Part shown: positions 33,684 through 43,282 of the stretch, one piece after another
Numbering within the stretch: position 1 is the first letter of the stretch
Layout: every line of letters starts with the position of its first letter
Source: Leclercia sp. AS011
Lineage (GTDB): Bacteria; Pseudomonadota; Gammaproteobacteria; Enterobacterales; Enterobacteriaceae
Direction: 5' to 3'
DNA: 64,000 nt
Assembly (NCBI RefSeq): GCF_037152535.1
Contig: NZ_JBBCMA010000001.1
Coordinates: 868,001 to 932,000 of the forward strand
The notes under the pieces: model-generated
Databases searched by the model: none
The model's input: the letters and a program-made list of their open reading frames with translations, nothing else
Told to the model about the DNA's origin: nothing
Translations under genes and position numbers: made by a program

Positions 33684-34649
33684 ATGAGAACCCTCAAGGT
33701 ATATGAAGAAGCCTGGCCATTGCATACGCCGTTTGTGATCTCCCGGGGCACCCGGAGCGAAGCCTGCGTGGTGGTGGTGGAAATAGAGGAAGAGGGTGTC
33801 AAAGGGGTCGGGGAATGTACTCCTTATCCGCGGTATGGTGAGAGCATTGCCTCGGTGATGGCGCAGATTATGGCGCTGGGGCCGGAACTTGAGCAGGGGC
33901 TTAGCCGGGAAGCGCTACAGACGCTGCTGCCCCCCGGGGCGGCGCGCAACGCCATTGACTGCGCCCTGTGGGATTTAGCCGCGCGCCAGCAGGGGATCCC
34001 GCTGGCTGCCCTGACCGGCGCGACGCTGCCGCAAACGGTAGTGACCGCGCAGACGGTGGTGATCGGCGAACCCGCCCAGATGGCCGCCAGTGCCAAAGCC
34101 CTGTATGCCGCCGGGGCGCGCTTGTTGAAAGTGAAGCTGGACGATCATCTCATCAGCGAACGTATGGTCGCTATTCGCAGTGCGGTTCCTGAGGCCACAC
34201 TGATTGTCGATGCCAATGAATCCTGGCGTAGCGAAGGGCTGGCTGCCCGCTGTCAGCTGCTGGCGGATCTGGATGTCGCGATGCTCGAGCAGCCTTTGCC
34301 GGCGGGCGACGATGCCGCGCTGGCGAATTTTATCCACCCGCTGCCCATCTGCGCTGACGAAAGCTGTCACACGCGTGAGAGCCTGCCCGCCCTGAAAGGG
34401 CGCTACGAGATGGTGAATCTTAAGCTGGATAAAACCGGGGGGATCACCGAAGCGCTGGCGCTGGCTACCGAGGCGCGGGAGAAGGGTTTTGCGCTGATGC
34501 TCGGCTGTATGCTCTGCACCTCGCGGGCAATTAATGCGGCGTTGCCGCTGGCGAGCGAGGTGCAGTTTGCCGATCTGGATGGCCCGACATGGCTGGCGGT
34601 GGATGTCTCACCGGCGCTGCATTACACCACCGGTGTGGTTCATCTCTGA
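33684..34649 (+). CDS. ycjG: L-Ala-D/L-Glu epimerase
   Basis: Enolase-superfamily enzyme that epimerises L-Ala-D-Glu from recycled murein peptides to L-Ala-L-Glu so it can be degraded. 321 residues. Catalytic features: KVKLDD (the KxK pair), metal-ligand Asp in VDANESW, Glu in MLEQPLP, Asp in CADESCH and Lys in NLKLDKTGG. AGGAG precedes the ATG at 33684; a GTG one codon upstream is an alternative. It converges with mpaA, overlapping by 10 bases at the stops; both enzymes act on the same recycling peptide. Confidence 0.95.
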   Translation: MRTLKVYEEAWPLHTPFVISRGTRSEACVVVVEIEEEGVKGVGECTPYPRYGESIASVMAQIMALGPELEQGLSREALQTLLPPGAARNAIDCALWDLAARQQGIPLAALTGATLPQTVVTAQTVVIGEPAQMAASAKALYAAGARLLKVKLDDHLISERMVAIRSAVPEATLIVDANESWRSEGLAARCQLLADLDVAMLEQPLPAGDDAALANFIHPLPICADESCHTRESLPALKGRYEMVNLKLDKTGGITEALALATEAREKGFALMLGCMLCTSRAINAALPLASEVQFADLDGPTWLAVDVSPALHYTTGVVHL

Positions 34650-35353
34650 GGTTCCCAGCGCAGCAGATCGGTCATTGCTCTCAGGTACTTCTCGCTGGCC
34701 TCGTCTGACGAGATCGGCGGGAACTCGGCGGTGATGCAGTGCAGGCTTAAATCCGCGCACCAGCTGCCGAACGATCCCGGGGTCTCATAGCCGACGCTGG
34801 TCACCAGCGGCAGCGAAAAGGCCTCCGCCAGCCAGCGCCCCAGTGCGGTATGGTCAGGGTCTTCGATGCAGGCCAGCGGATCGTGAAACGACACCACCCA
34901 TGCCGGATGCAGCTTGTGGATCAAATGACACAGCGCTTCCGTTTCCGGTTCTGAGCCGGGTTTATCCCCGGTCAGCAATACCACATCCCGATCCTGTGCA
35001 GCACTGTTCCAGCGATAGACCGTCTCGCCCTCTCGCCAGTTGGCCGCCGGGAAGTTACGGTTCAAATCCACGCCACGGGCATTGGCGCGCAGCCCCAGCT
35101 GACAGCCGTCCGGATTGACGGTTAACACCACATGGTGACGACGCAGCTCAGGTGCCAGGGTGCGCAGGGCGCAGGAGAGGGTCACAATGGAGGAGTTTTC
35201 ATCGCCGTGGGTGCCGGCAATGATCAGGCCGCTGTTGCGATCGGCCTGCGGCGCAGGGAACCAGATCAAGGGCGCGCCGAGGAATGACCGGCCATAATGT
35301 TCGGTTCCAGGCGGGAAAGCGCCACGCTCCGTTCTTGGGCGAGTGAGGGACAT
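34640..35353 (-). CDS. mpaA: Murein tripeptide amidase A
   Basis: M14-type zinc carboxypeptidase that splits the gamma-D-Glu-meso-DAP bond of recycled murein tripeptide in the cytoplasm. 237 residues. Zinc ligands His49 and Glu52 in GTHGDENSS and His157 in VSFHDP; the likely general base is Glu210 in TAEFPP. There is no signal peptide. It is encoded between ycjG and mppA, so three consecutive genes handle murein peptides: uptake, cleavage, epimerisation. Confidence 0.95.
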   Translation of the reverse strand: MSLTRPRTERGAFPPGTEHYGRSFLGAPLIWFPAPQADRNSGLIIAGTHGDENSSIVTLSCALRTLAPELRRHHVVLTVNPDGCQLGLRANARGVDLNRNFPAANWREGETVYRWNSAAQDRDVVLLTGDKPGSEPETEALCHLIHKLHPAWVVSFHDPLACIEDPDHTALGRWLAEAFSLPLVTSVGYETPGSFGSWCADLSLHCITAEFPPISSDEASEKYLRAMTDLLRWEPQR

Positions 35354-35538
35354 AGACGTTCCTGAATCAGAGTTATACTACTGGCAGTGTTGTGCAAAAC
35401 ACGCGGTTAATCAAATAGTTTCAGCGCCGGGGCAAAACCGGCAGAGTTCAACTTTCCGACGGAAGTTGTTTGCATTTCCCTGTTCTGAAACAAATAATTA
35501 CGCATCTGCTCGTTACCCATCATTTTAAAGGGGATCTC

Positions 35539-37155
35539 ATGAAGCATCCGGTTTCGTTGATTTGTTCTGCCCTGTGGTTGTGTGGCCTCTCTTCTTACTC
35601 CTTTGCTGCGGATGTTCCCTCCGGGACGACCCTGGCACCAAAGCAGGAGCTGGTGCGTCATATTAAAGATGAACCTGCTTCACTGGATCCCGCCAAAGCG
35701 GTGGGGCTGCCCGAGATTCAGGTGATCCGCGATCTGTTCGAAGGCCTCGTTAACCAGAACGAAAAAGGTGAACTGGTGCCGGGCGTTGCCACCCGCTGGC
35801 AGAGTAACGATAACCGCGCCTGGACCTTCACCCTGCGCGAGAACGCCCAATGGTCGGACGGCACCCCTGTCACGGCGCAGGATTTTGTCTACAGCTGGCA
35901 GCGCCTGGTTGATCCGAAAACCACGTCGCCATTCGCCTGGTTTGCCGCGCTGGCGGGGATCAGCAACGCCCAGGCCATCATCGACGGCAAGGCTACGCCG
36001 GATAAGCTGGGCGTGACCGCAGTGGATGACAGAACCCTGCGCGTCCAGCTGGATAAACCGCTGCCGTGGTTTGCCAACCTGACGGCCAGCTTCGCCTTCT
36101 ACCCGGTACAAAAAGCCAACGTCGAGAGCGGCACGGAGTGGACCCGCCCCGGTGCGCTGGTGGGCAATGGGGCATACATCCTGAAAGACCGCGTGGTCAA
36201 CGAGAAGCTGGTGGTTGAGCGCAACAGTCATTACTGGGATAACGATAAAACGGTGCTGCAGAAAGTGACCTTTATCCCGATCAACCAGGAGTCATCCGCC
36301 ACCAAGCGCTATCTGGCGAACGATATTGATATCACCGAATCATTCCCTAAAAACCTCTATCAGAAGCTGCTGAAGGACATTCCGGGCCAGGTCTACACTC
36401 CGCCGCAGCTGGGTACCTACTATTACGCTTTTAACACCCAAAAAGGGCCGACGGCGGATGCCCGGGTGCGTCTGGCGCTGAGCATGACCATCGACCGGCG
36501 GATCATGGCCGAGAAAGTGCTGGGTACGGGCGAAAAACCGGCATGGCACTTCACGCCGGACGTAACGGCAGGCTTCACCCCGGAGCCATCACCCTTTGAA
36601 CACATGAGCCAGGAAGAGATGAACGCGCAGGCCAAAACGCTGCTGCAGGCGGCAGGCTATAACGCGCAGAAACCACTCAAGCTGACGCTGCTGTACAACA
36701 CCTCGGAGAACCACCAGAAGATCGCCATCGCGGTGGCATCAATGTGGAAAAAGAACCTCGGTGTCGACGTGAAGCTGCAAAACCAGGAGTGGAAAACCTA
36801 TATCGACAGCCGTAATACCGGTAATTTCGATGTGATCCGCGCCTCGTGGGTGGGAGACTATAACGAGCCGTCGACCTTCCTCTCGCTGCTGACCTCCACG
36901 CACACCGGCAATATCTCCCGCTTCAACGATCCGGCGTATGACAAGGTCATGAATCAGGCGTCGCTGGAGACTACCGTCAAGGCCCGCAATGCGGACTACA
37001 ACACGGCAGAGAAAATCCTCGCGGAGAAAGCACCGATCGCGCCGATCTATCAATATACCAACGGGCGCTTGATTAAACCCTGGGTGAAAGGCTATCCGAT
37101 AAACAACCCGGAAGACGTGGCGTACAGCCGCACGATGTATATCGAGAAGCATTGA
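35539..37155 (+). CDS. mppA: Periplasmic murein peptide-binding protein MppA
   Basis: A 538-residue SBP family 5 protein, OppA-like, that binds L-Ala-gamma-D-Glu-meso-DAP and feeds it to the Opp permease. Signal peptide MKHPVSLICSALWLCGLSSYSFA. The frame is open upstream to 35470, but AAAGGGGAT stands before the ATG at 35539, and that start gives the signal peptide and the E. coli length. It is the last conserved-backbone gene before the secretion cluster. Confidence 0.95.
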   Translation: MKHPVSLICSALWLCGLSSYSFAADVPSGTTLAPKQELVRHIKDEPASLDPAKAVGLPEIQVIRDLFEGLVNQNEKGELVPGVATRWQSNDNRAWTFTLRENAQWSDGTPVTAQDFVYSWQRLVDPKTTSPFAWFAALAGISNAQAIIDGKATPDKLGVTAVDDRTLRVQLDKPLPWFANLTASFAFYPVQKANVESGTEWTRPGALVGNGAYILKDRVVNEKLVVERNSHYWDNDKTVLQKVTFIPINQESSATKRYLANDIDITESFPKNLYQKLLKDIPGQVYTPPQLGTYYYAFNTQKGPTADARVRLALSMTIDRRIMAEKVLGTGEKPAWHFTPDVTAGFTPEPSPFEHMSQEEMNAQAKTLLQAAGYNAQKPLKLTLLYNTSENHQKIAIAVASMWKKNLGVDVKLQNQEWKTYIDSRNTGNFDVIRASWVGDYNEPSTFLSLLTSTHTGNISRFNDPAYDKVMNQASLETTVKARNADYNTAEKILAEKAPIAPIYQYTNGRLIKPWVKGYPINNPEDVAYSRTMYIEKH

Positions 37156-37181
37156 CAGCGTAAGGCTCTGCTAACACTCTC

Positions 37182-37208
37182 ACTGGCGCGGTTCTCCGCG
37201 CCAGTTTT
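37182..37208 (+). terminator. Terminator after mppA
   Basis: A 9-bp perfect stem CTGGCGCGG / CCGCGCCAG with a TTCT loop, then TTTTCATTT. It marks the boundary between the conserved backbone and the secretion cluster. Confidence 0.9.
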
Positions 37209-37510
37209 CATTTCTCCGGCTGTAAATTCATTACTGTCATTTATTTCAGTTAAAAGAATGATTGGATATTAATATAGTATTCGTCCCGCAAACAAATGCA
37301 TTTCATTTTATTTGGGTGCGAATGATCAGAATTACGAATGTATTTTGGTGTTTAATATTGTTCGCTGGCGGTAATAAAAGATAACTCTTTGAGTGAAGTC
37401 TACTTTTGGACCATCTGTTAGTTGATCCATTGCAATTGTTTGTTTTAATATCGCCTTTGCAAAAAATGTAGTTTTACTTAATAACTCTTCCTTAAGGAAA
37501 AGGGACTGCT
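37209..37510 (+). other. AT-rich leader of the type VI cluster
   Basis: About 300 bases without a gene, visibly richer in A+T than mppA or tssC, with a 12-base palindrome TTCCTTAAGGAA at 37488-37499 that overlaps the ribosome site of tssB. It must contain the main cluster promoter, but I cannot choose boxes with confidence. AT-rich type VI promoters are commonly silenced by H-NS; that is inference here. Confidence 0.4.
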
Positions 37511-38002
37511 ATGGCTGATACATTTCAGAATGAAGTGCCCAAGGCACGCATAAATTTAAAGTTGGCTCTGCATACGGGGGGTGCACAAAAGAAAGTTGAA
37601 TTACCGCTTAAGCTCCTTTCCGTGGGTGATTTCAGTAATGGCAAAGAAAATCGGCCGTTATCGGAACGCGAAAAGGTTAACGTCAATAAAAATAATTTCG
37701 ATAGTGTACTTTCAGAATTTAACCCGGAAATTAATCTCGCCGTACAAAATACGCTGGCTGGCGAGGTTTCGGAAGAAAATATCCGACTGCAATTTTCCAG
37801 CCTCAAAGATTTCGAACCTGAACAGGTTGCCCGCCAAATTCCTCAACTCCGCGCCATGCTGGCGATGCGTAATTTATTACGCGATCTGAAATCCAATCTT
37901 CTTGATAACGCCACTTTCAGAAAAGAACTCGAGAAAATCCTTAGGGATCCGGCGTTGTCTCAGGAATTACGTGACGAAATGAGTGCGCTTGCCCCGAAAT
38001 AA
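37511..38002 (+). CDS. tssB: Type VI sheath small subunit TssB (VipA)
   Basis: A 163-residue protein of the VipA/ImpB family, which co-assembles with TssC into the contractile sheath. Visible landmarks are PKARINLKL near the start, LPLKLLSVGDFS, and RQIPQLRAMLAMRNLLRDLKSNL toward the end. It is first in the cluster, 35 bases before tssC. The first third of the gene has more AT-rich codons than its neighbours. Confidence 0.96.
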   Translation: MADTFQNEVPKARINLKLALHTGGAQKKVELPLKLLSVGDFSNGKENRPLSEREKVNVNKNNFDSVLSEFNPEINLAVQNTLAGEVSEENIRLQFSSLKDFEPEQVARQIPQLRAMLAMRNLLRDLKSNLLDNATFRKELEKILRDPALSQELRDEMSALAPK

Positions 38003-38037
38003 ATACGGGCATCTCTTTTAATGGATTAACCGGGAAT

Positions 38038-39579
38038 ATGCTGATGTCTGTAAATACTGAAACTGGCTCTGCGCAGGGGCAAACTACTGTACTGGAAAAA
38101 GAGGGCGTTTACGCCTCCCTGTTTGAAAAAATCAACCTTACCCCGGCGTCCAGCCTTGGGGATATTAATGCGTTTCTGGATGATGCTGCACTGGCTGATG
38201 CGCCGGCCGGCGAGCGCCTGACGGCTGCGATGCAGGTCTTTATGGACTGTATCCGTAAATCCGGCCAGCAGGTGGAAAAGCTCGACAAAACGCTGATTGA
38301 TCACCATATCGCCGAGCTGGATTTTCAAATCAGCCGCCAGCTGGATGCGGTGATGCATCATCAGGAGTTCCAGAAGGTCGAGTCTCTCTGGCGCGGCCTG
38401 AAACAGCTGGTCGACAATACTGACTACCGCCAGAACGTGAAAACCGAAATTCTGGATGTATCCAAAGATGATTTGCGCCAGGACTTCGAGGACGCGCCGG
38501 AGCTGATTCAGAGCGGTCTTTACTGGCACACCTATACCGCGGAGTACGACACCCCGGGCGGTGAACCTATTGGCTCGGTGATCTCTGCCTATGAGTTCGA
38601 TGCCAGCCCGCAGGACGTGGCGCTACTGCGCAACATCTCCAAAGTCTCAGCTGCGGCGCATATGCCGTTTATCGGAGCGGTCGGACCAAAATTCTTCCTG
38701 AAAGAGTCGATGGAAGAGGTGGCGGCCATTAAAGATATCGGCAACTATTTCGACCGGGCCGAGTACATCAAATGGAAATCCTTCCGCGACACCGACGACT
38801 CCCGCTATATCGGTCTGGTGATGCCGCGCGTGCTTGGACGCCTGCCGTATGGCCCGGACACTGTGCCGGTACGCAGCTTTAACTACGTTGAGCAGGTGAA
38901 GGGCCCGGATCACGAGAAATACCTCTGGACCAGCGCGTCTTTTGCCTTTGCCTCCAACATGGTGAAGAGCTTTATCAATAACGGCTGGTGCGTGCAGATC
39001 CGCGGTCCGCAGGCCGGTGGCGCAGTGAAAGATCTGCCGATCCATCTGTACGATCTGGGTACAGGCAACCAGGTGAAGATCCCGTCTGAGGTGATGATCC
39101 CGGAAACCCGCGAGTTCGAATTCGCCAATCTCGGTTTCATTCCGCTGTCGTACTACAAAAACCGCGACTACGCCTGCTTCTTCTCCGCTAACTCAACCCA
39201 GAAACCGGCGCTATACGACACCGCTGATGCGACAGCTAACAGCCGCATTAACGCGCGCCTGCCTTATATCTTCCTGCTGTCCCGTATCGCGCACTATCTG
39301 AAGCTGATTCAGCGCGAAAACATCGGTACGACCAAGGACCGTCGCCTGCTGGAGCTGGAACTGAATACCTGGGTACGGGGTCTGGTGACCGAAATGACCG
39401 ACCCGGGCGATGAACTACAGGCCTCCCATCCGCTGCGCGACGCGAAGGTGGTGGTGGAAGATATCGAGGATAACCCGGGCTTCTTCCGTGTCCGACTGTA
39501 CGCGGTGCCGCACTTCCAGGTCGAAGGGATGGATGTGAATCTGTCCCTGGTTTCCCAGATGCCGAAAGCGAAAGCGTAA
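38038..39579 (+). CDS. tssC: Type VI sheath large subunit TssC (VipB)
   Basis: A 513-residue VipB/ImpC family sheath protein. Typical motifs: LDFQISRQLDAVMHHQEFQKVESLWRGL split over two helices, GPKFF, WKSFRDTDDSRYIGLVMPRVLGRLPYG and the C-terminal VEGMDVNLSLVSQMPK. The sheath contracts to drive the Hcp tube, and its N-terminal region is where ClpV recycling acts in relatives. A second in-frame ATG two codons in could be the true start. Confidence 0.97.
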   Translation: MLMSVNTETGSAQGQTTVLEKEGVYASLFEKINLTPASSLGDINAFLDDAALADAPAGERLTAAMQVFMDCIRKSGQQVEKLDKTLIDHHIAELDFQISRQLDAVMHHQEFQKVESLWRGLKQLVDNTDYRQNVKTEILDVSKDDLRQDFEDAPELIQSGLYWHTYTAEYDTPGGEPIGSVISAYEFDASPQDVALLRNISKVSAAAHMPFIGAVGPKFFLKESMEEVAAIKDIGNYFDRAEYIKWKSFRDTDDSRYIGLVMPRVLGRLPYGPDTVPVRSFNYVEQVKGPDHEKYLWTSASFAFASNMVKSFINNGWCVQIRGPQAGGAVKDLPIHLYDLGTGNQVKIPSEVMIPETREFEFANLGFIPLSYYKNRDYACFFSANSTQKPALYDTADATANSRINARLPYIFLLSRIAHYLKLIQRENIGTTKDRRLLELELNTWVRGLVTEMTDPGDELQASHPLRDAKVVVEDIEDNPGFFRVRLYAVPHFQVEGMDVNLSLVSQMPKAKA

Positions 39580-39592
39580 GGCGGGCGCAGGG

Positions 39593-40933
39593 ATGAAAAT
39601 TTATCGTCCGCTGTGGAACGAGGGGGCATTGTTGTCCCCTCAGCAGTTCCAGCAACAGTCAGAATGGGAATCCTTCCGAAGCACAGGCGTTGCGGCGCTC
39701 GCCTCACCGTTTGCGTGGGGCGTAGAGCGGGCAGAGTTTGATGAAAGGCTGCTGGGATCGGGCCTTCTTCAGATTACCCGACTGCGACTCTGGCTGCCTG
39801 ATGGCACGCTGGTAGATACAGGCACCAGCGATCTGCCGCCGGAACCACGCGAACTGGAGTTATCACAACGTTCAGACGTGGTTACGGTGATGCTTGCCCT
39901 GCCGCTTATGCAGTCCGGGCTGAATAACGTGCAGCAGGAATCCGTCATGGCGGATCGGCCGCTTCGCTACCGTGAGGAGTGGGTCAGTATTCAGGATGCG
40001 TTTGGGAGTGAGGAGGAATCTGTCGCTGTCGCGCGCTTTAACCTGGCGATCCGTTTTGAACATGAGGATAACGCGTCGTGGCAGTGCTGCCCGGTTGCGC
40101 GTTTGATCCGTGACGGACAGGAATGGCGTCAGGATCCGTCATTTATTCCGCCGATGGCATTATTTTCGGCAAGCCCGGCGATGCGGGAACGACTGGTTTT
40201 ACTGAACCGCCAGCTTCGCTCCCGTCGACAGCGCCTGATGTCCATGCGCCGCGAAAGCAACGAGCGTCTGGCCGATTTCGCGGTGGCAGACGTCTCTCTT
40301 TTCTGGCTGCTCAATGCGCTGAACTCCCATGCGCGGGTATTAACGGAGTTTGAACGTTTCCCGGACCGACATCCAGAGCAGGTGTGGGCGGAGCTCGCGC
40401 GTCTGGCCGGCAGTATGCTGACGTTTTCTCTCGACAGCGATCTGGATGTTATTCCCGGTTATGACCATGCCGAACCAGAAAAAACATTTCCGCCACTTTT
40501 TGAACTGATTACCGTCTTACTGGAAGCAAGCCTGCCTTCCCGCGTGATCGCCCTGGAGATGTCTCGCCCGGACGATCAGACATGGAAAGCCTCTCTGCAT
40601 GATATCCGTCTGCGCGAAGAAGCCGACCTCTACCTTTCCGTCAGGTCTGATGTTCCCGCCTGGCAGGTAGCAGACAAGTTCCCAGCCTTATGTAAAGCAG
40701 GTTCACCGGATGATGTGAATTCGATTTCCACCGTCGCATTGCAGGGGATCCCGCTAATTGCTGTTAACCGCGTTCCGGCAGCGCTGCCGGTGCGGATGGA
40801 AAACCAGTACTTCGCGCTGGATATGGACTGTGCTGCAGCTCGCGACATGGTGGATCAGGGAGTCTGCATGTTTTACGTGCCTGCGCTGCTGGGACGGCTT
40901 GAACTCGAACTGTTTGCGGTACTGCGATCATGA
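39593..40933 (+). CDS. tssK: Type VI baseplate protein TssK
   Basis: A 446-residue protein of the ImpJ/VasE family, which joins the baseplate wedges to the TssL/TssM membrane complex. It begins MKIYRPLWNEGALLSPQQFQQQ, the usual TssK N-terminus. It starts 13 bases after tssC and overlaps tssL by four bases (ATGA). Confidence 0.94.
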   Translation: MKIYRPLWNEGALLSPQQFQQQSEWESFRSTGVAALASPFAWGVERAEFDERLLGSGLLQITRLRLWLPDGTLVDTGTSDLPPEPRELELSQRSDVVTVMLALPLMQSGLNNVQQESVMADRPLRYREEWVSIQDAFGSEEESVAVARFNLAIRFEHEDNASWQCCPVARLIRDGQEWRQDPSFIPPMALFSASPAMRERLVLLNRQLRSRRQRLMSMRRESNERLADFAVADVSLFWLLNALNSHARVLTEFERFPDRHPEQVWAELARLAGSMLTFSLDSDLDVIPGYDHAEPEKTFPPLFELITVLLEASLPSRVIALEMSRPDDQTWKASLHDIRLREEADLYLSVRSDVPAWQVADKFPALCKAGSPDDVNSISTVALQGIPLIAVNRVPAALPVRMENQYFALDMDCAAARDMVDQGVCMFYVPALLGRLELELFAVLRS

Positions 40934-41604
40934 CAAAAGACATTGATATTGATGAATTAATGGCGGAAACCTGGCTCATCGTCACCTTGCTAAAGCAAGG
41001 TGCGACAACGACCGATGGCGATGTGCTGTATGCCACCTGCTGTAAACACGTAGAGCGCGTGCGCGAGGCGCTTGGTCGTGCCGGATATGATGAAGCCAGT
41101 ATTGATCATATCTCTTATGCGCAGTGCGCGCTGCTTGACGAAGTGGTGATGAGCGGAACGCCGCGAGAAGGCGCCCAAGCTGACGCGGGTCGGGCAGCGT
41201 GGCGAAAGGTGCCGTTGCAGGCGAGCTATTTCGGGTCGTTACACGCAGGCGAAGCGCTCTGGGATCGTATTGCCGAGGTCTTACGCCAGCCTGCGCCGAA
41301 TATGGCCGTTCTGACTTGCTACCACCGGGTGATCGCGCTGGGTTTCCGCGGGTTATACAGCATGAGTTCTGTCAGCCAGTCTCAGCGCGAAGAGGTGATT
41401 AAAGCCCTTGCCGAGCGAGTCCCCCCTCTGGATGCGGACATCTCTCTGGTTGTGCACCGGACCGGAAAGCATCGCAATAGCCTGCTGCGTTCCGTCTGGT
41501 TCTGGATCGTGGCGGCGGTTGTGGTTACTGGCATTGCCTGGTGGGGAGGGCACCTCTGGCTTCAGGCACTGTTGTCAGAGCAGTTACTGGAGCTACCCCA
41601 CTAA
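40930..41604 (+). CDS. tssL: Type VI membrane-complex protein TssL (DotU/IcmH)
   Basis: A 224-residue DotU-family protein: a cytoplasmic helical domain (LLKQGATTTDGDVLYATCCKHVERV, YAQCALLDEVVM, YFGSLHAGEALWDRI) and a C-terminal span at about 187-206. It docks the baseplate and binds TssM. It carries no peptidoglycan-binding extension; an OmpA-like domain is encoded separately in the next gene, whose start overlaps this stop by one base. Confidence 0.94.
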   Translation: MTKDIDIDELMAETWLIVTLLKQGATTTDGDVLYATCCKHVERVREALGRAGYDEASIDHISYAQCALLDEVVMSGTPREGAQADAGRAAWRKVPLQASYFGSLHAGEALWDRIAEVLRQPAPNMAVLTCYHRVIALGFRGLYSMSSVSQSQREEVIKALAERVPPLDADISLVVHRTGKHRNSLLRSVWFWIVAAVVVTGIAWWGGHLWLQALLSEQLLELPH

Positions 41605-43277
41605 TGCGTAAATCAGCCCTGGTCTCTCTGATATTTCACGTTCTGGCGGTTGTCGCGGCGCTTGTATGGCTACTGTGGGGATTCATTCCGGCTGGCACAC
41701 TGTTTAAAGGGATGATGACGGCAGGTATTGCCGCACTGACTGTCTGGTGGGTCCGGAGAAAAAACCGTTCCAGCCAGATAAAGGCAGAGGGAGAAACGTC
41801 CGTCGGCGAACTGCAGCTTTTTGATGCCGGGGGGCCTGTTGTTCTCGTCTGCGGGGATGAACTGGACGCCTTATTCGTGGGGCAAACCCTGCGCAAAACC
41901 GCACAGGGTTGGTGGCTGCGGGTGAACGACGTCAACAGGCTGAGCGAGATGGTTCGAGATATTCACGAACAGCAGCCGCGCCAGACCGGACAGCTGGCGG
42001 TGATGTATGTCTGCCAGCCCGAAAGACATCAGGATGAAGCGGTGCTGCGCGCCTCCCTGAAAACGTTGCGCCAGCAGATGAAGCAACTGAGCCAGATTGC
42101 CGGATTCTCTTTGCCGTTGATGCTGAGCGGCGAGTTTTCCGGCCCCTCCACCCCTTGGCTGGTTGTGCGTGGCGATAAAACGGTGGTTTATCCGACTGAT
42201 GCAACGCCACAGGCGCTGGATGACTGGCAACAGGACGAACATCTGGCGCTGATGCCCGTCCTGCGGGAGGCCTTTTCTTTTATGCGTACTGTTCTGGTGG
42301 ATGAGCTGGCAAAAGAGGACCGGTTATTCCCGGCGGTTCATCCATTTGCGGTGGCGTTCAGAAGCGCTTTAGCACATGCCGACACGGCTTCGCTTTGGTC
42401 GCAGCACCTGTATCGGCTGACGCATCTGATTTTACCGCAGGCAGCCAGCGCGACAGAGGTATCAGGGCGTTTTCCGGATGCGGTATTACCGATGCTCGCG
42501 CCTTACTGCGCGCCCGTACAGGGGGGGCAGCGCTCCCGACGTCTCGTCATATGGATTCTGGCATGTGTTCTGACCGCGCTGGCTTTTTCTGCCCGGAATA
42601 ACGCTGTGCTTATCCGTCACGTAGGGATGGATTTGCAGCGCTGGTATGCCATCCCTGAGAACCATTATGAGCCAAAAGCGCAGTCGCTGGAGACGCTGAA
42701 ACAGGATGCCCTGCTGCTGGAGCGCTGGCAGCGTCAGGGGGAGCCGCTCAGGTATGCACTGGGTTATTACCCGGGACAGCGCCTGTGGCTGGCGTTACAG
42801 AAAGCGATTGATTCCTATGTTCCCCCTCCGGCTCCAGCGACTAAAACGCAACCGAAAATCATCAGCCTGGACAGCATGTCGCTATTCGATACCGGCAAAT
42901 GGGCGCTGAAACCGGGGTCGGTAAAACTGCTGGTCAACTCGCTGGTCGGTATCAGGGCGAAGCCCGGCTGGCTGATAGTAGTAACGGGCCATACCGACAG
43001 CACGGGGGATGACAAATCCAACCAGGTGCTCTCCCTTAAACGCGCCGAATCGGTGCGCGACTGGATGCGTGACACCGGTGACGTGCCGGAAAGCTGTTTT
43101 GCGGTGCAGGGCTATGGCGAAGGCCGTCCTGTCGCCACTAACGACACGGCAGAAGGCCGCGCGCTGAACCGCCGTGTCGAAATCAGTCTGGTGCCGCAGG
43201 CGAATGCCTGCCGGCTGCCGGGCAACACCCCCGCGTCATCGCAGGATGATGGCGCGTCAAAAAATGAAATGGAGTAA
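41604..43277 (+). CDS. Type VI OmpA-family peptidoglycan-binding membrane protein (TagL-like)
   Basis: A 557-residue protein with two N-terminal spans (about 5-46), a long soluble region, a third span near 310-330 and a C-terminal OmpA-like domain (about 430-540) with TGHTDSTGD, SLKRAESVRDWM and NRRVEISL. It should anchor the TssL/TssM complex to peptidoglycan. The start is the ATG overlapping the tssL stop. The Pro/Ser/Asp/Lys-rich tail after 540 is probably flexible. Confidence 0.85.
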   Translation: MRKSALVSLIFHVLAVVAALVWLLWGFIPAGTLFKGMMTAGIAALTVWWVRRKNRSSQIKAEGETSVGELQLFDAGGPVVLVCGDELDALFVGQTLRKTAQGWWLRVNDVNRLSEMVRDIHEQQPRQTGQLAVMYVCQPERHQDEAVLRASLKTLRQQMKQLSQIAGFSLPLMLSGEFSGPSTPWLVVRGDKTVVYPTDATPQALDDWQQDEHLALMPVLREAFSFMRTVLVDELAKEDRLFPAVHPFAVAFRSALAHADTASLWSQHLYRLTHLILPQAASATEVSGRFPDAVLPMLAPYCAPVQGGQRSRRLVIWILACVLTALAFSARNNAVLIRHVGMDLQRWYAIPENHYEPKAQSLETLKQDALLLERWQRQGEPLRYALGYYPGQRLWLALQKAIDSYVPPPAPATKTQPKIISLDSMSLFDTGKWALKPGSVKLLVNSLVGIRAKPGWLIVVTGHTDSTGDDKSNQVLSLKRAESVRDWMRDTGDVPESCFAVQGYGEGRPVATNDTAEGRALNRRVEISLVPQANACRLPGNTPASSQDDGASKNEME

Positions 43278-43282
43278 TTAAC

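Noticed and set aside
37488..37499. Palindrome TTCCTTAAGGAA as a specific regulator site
   Set aside because: It coincides with the ribosome site and matches no operator I know; reported only as part of the leader.
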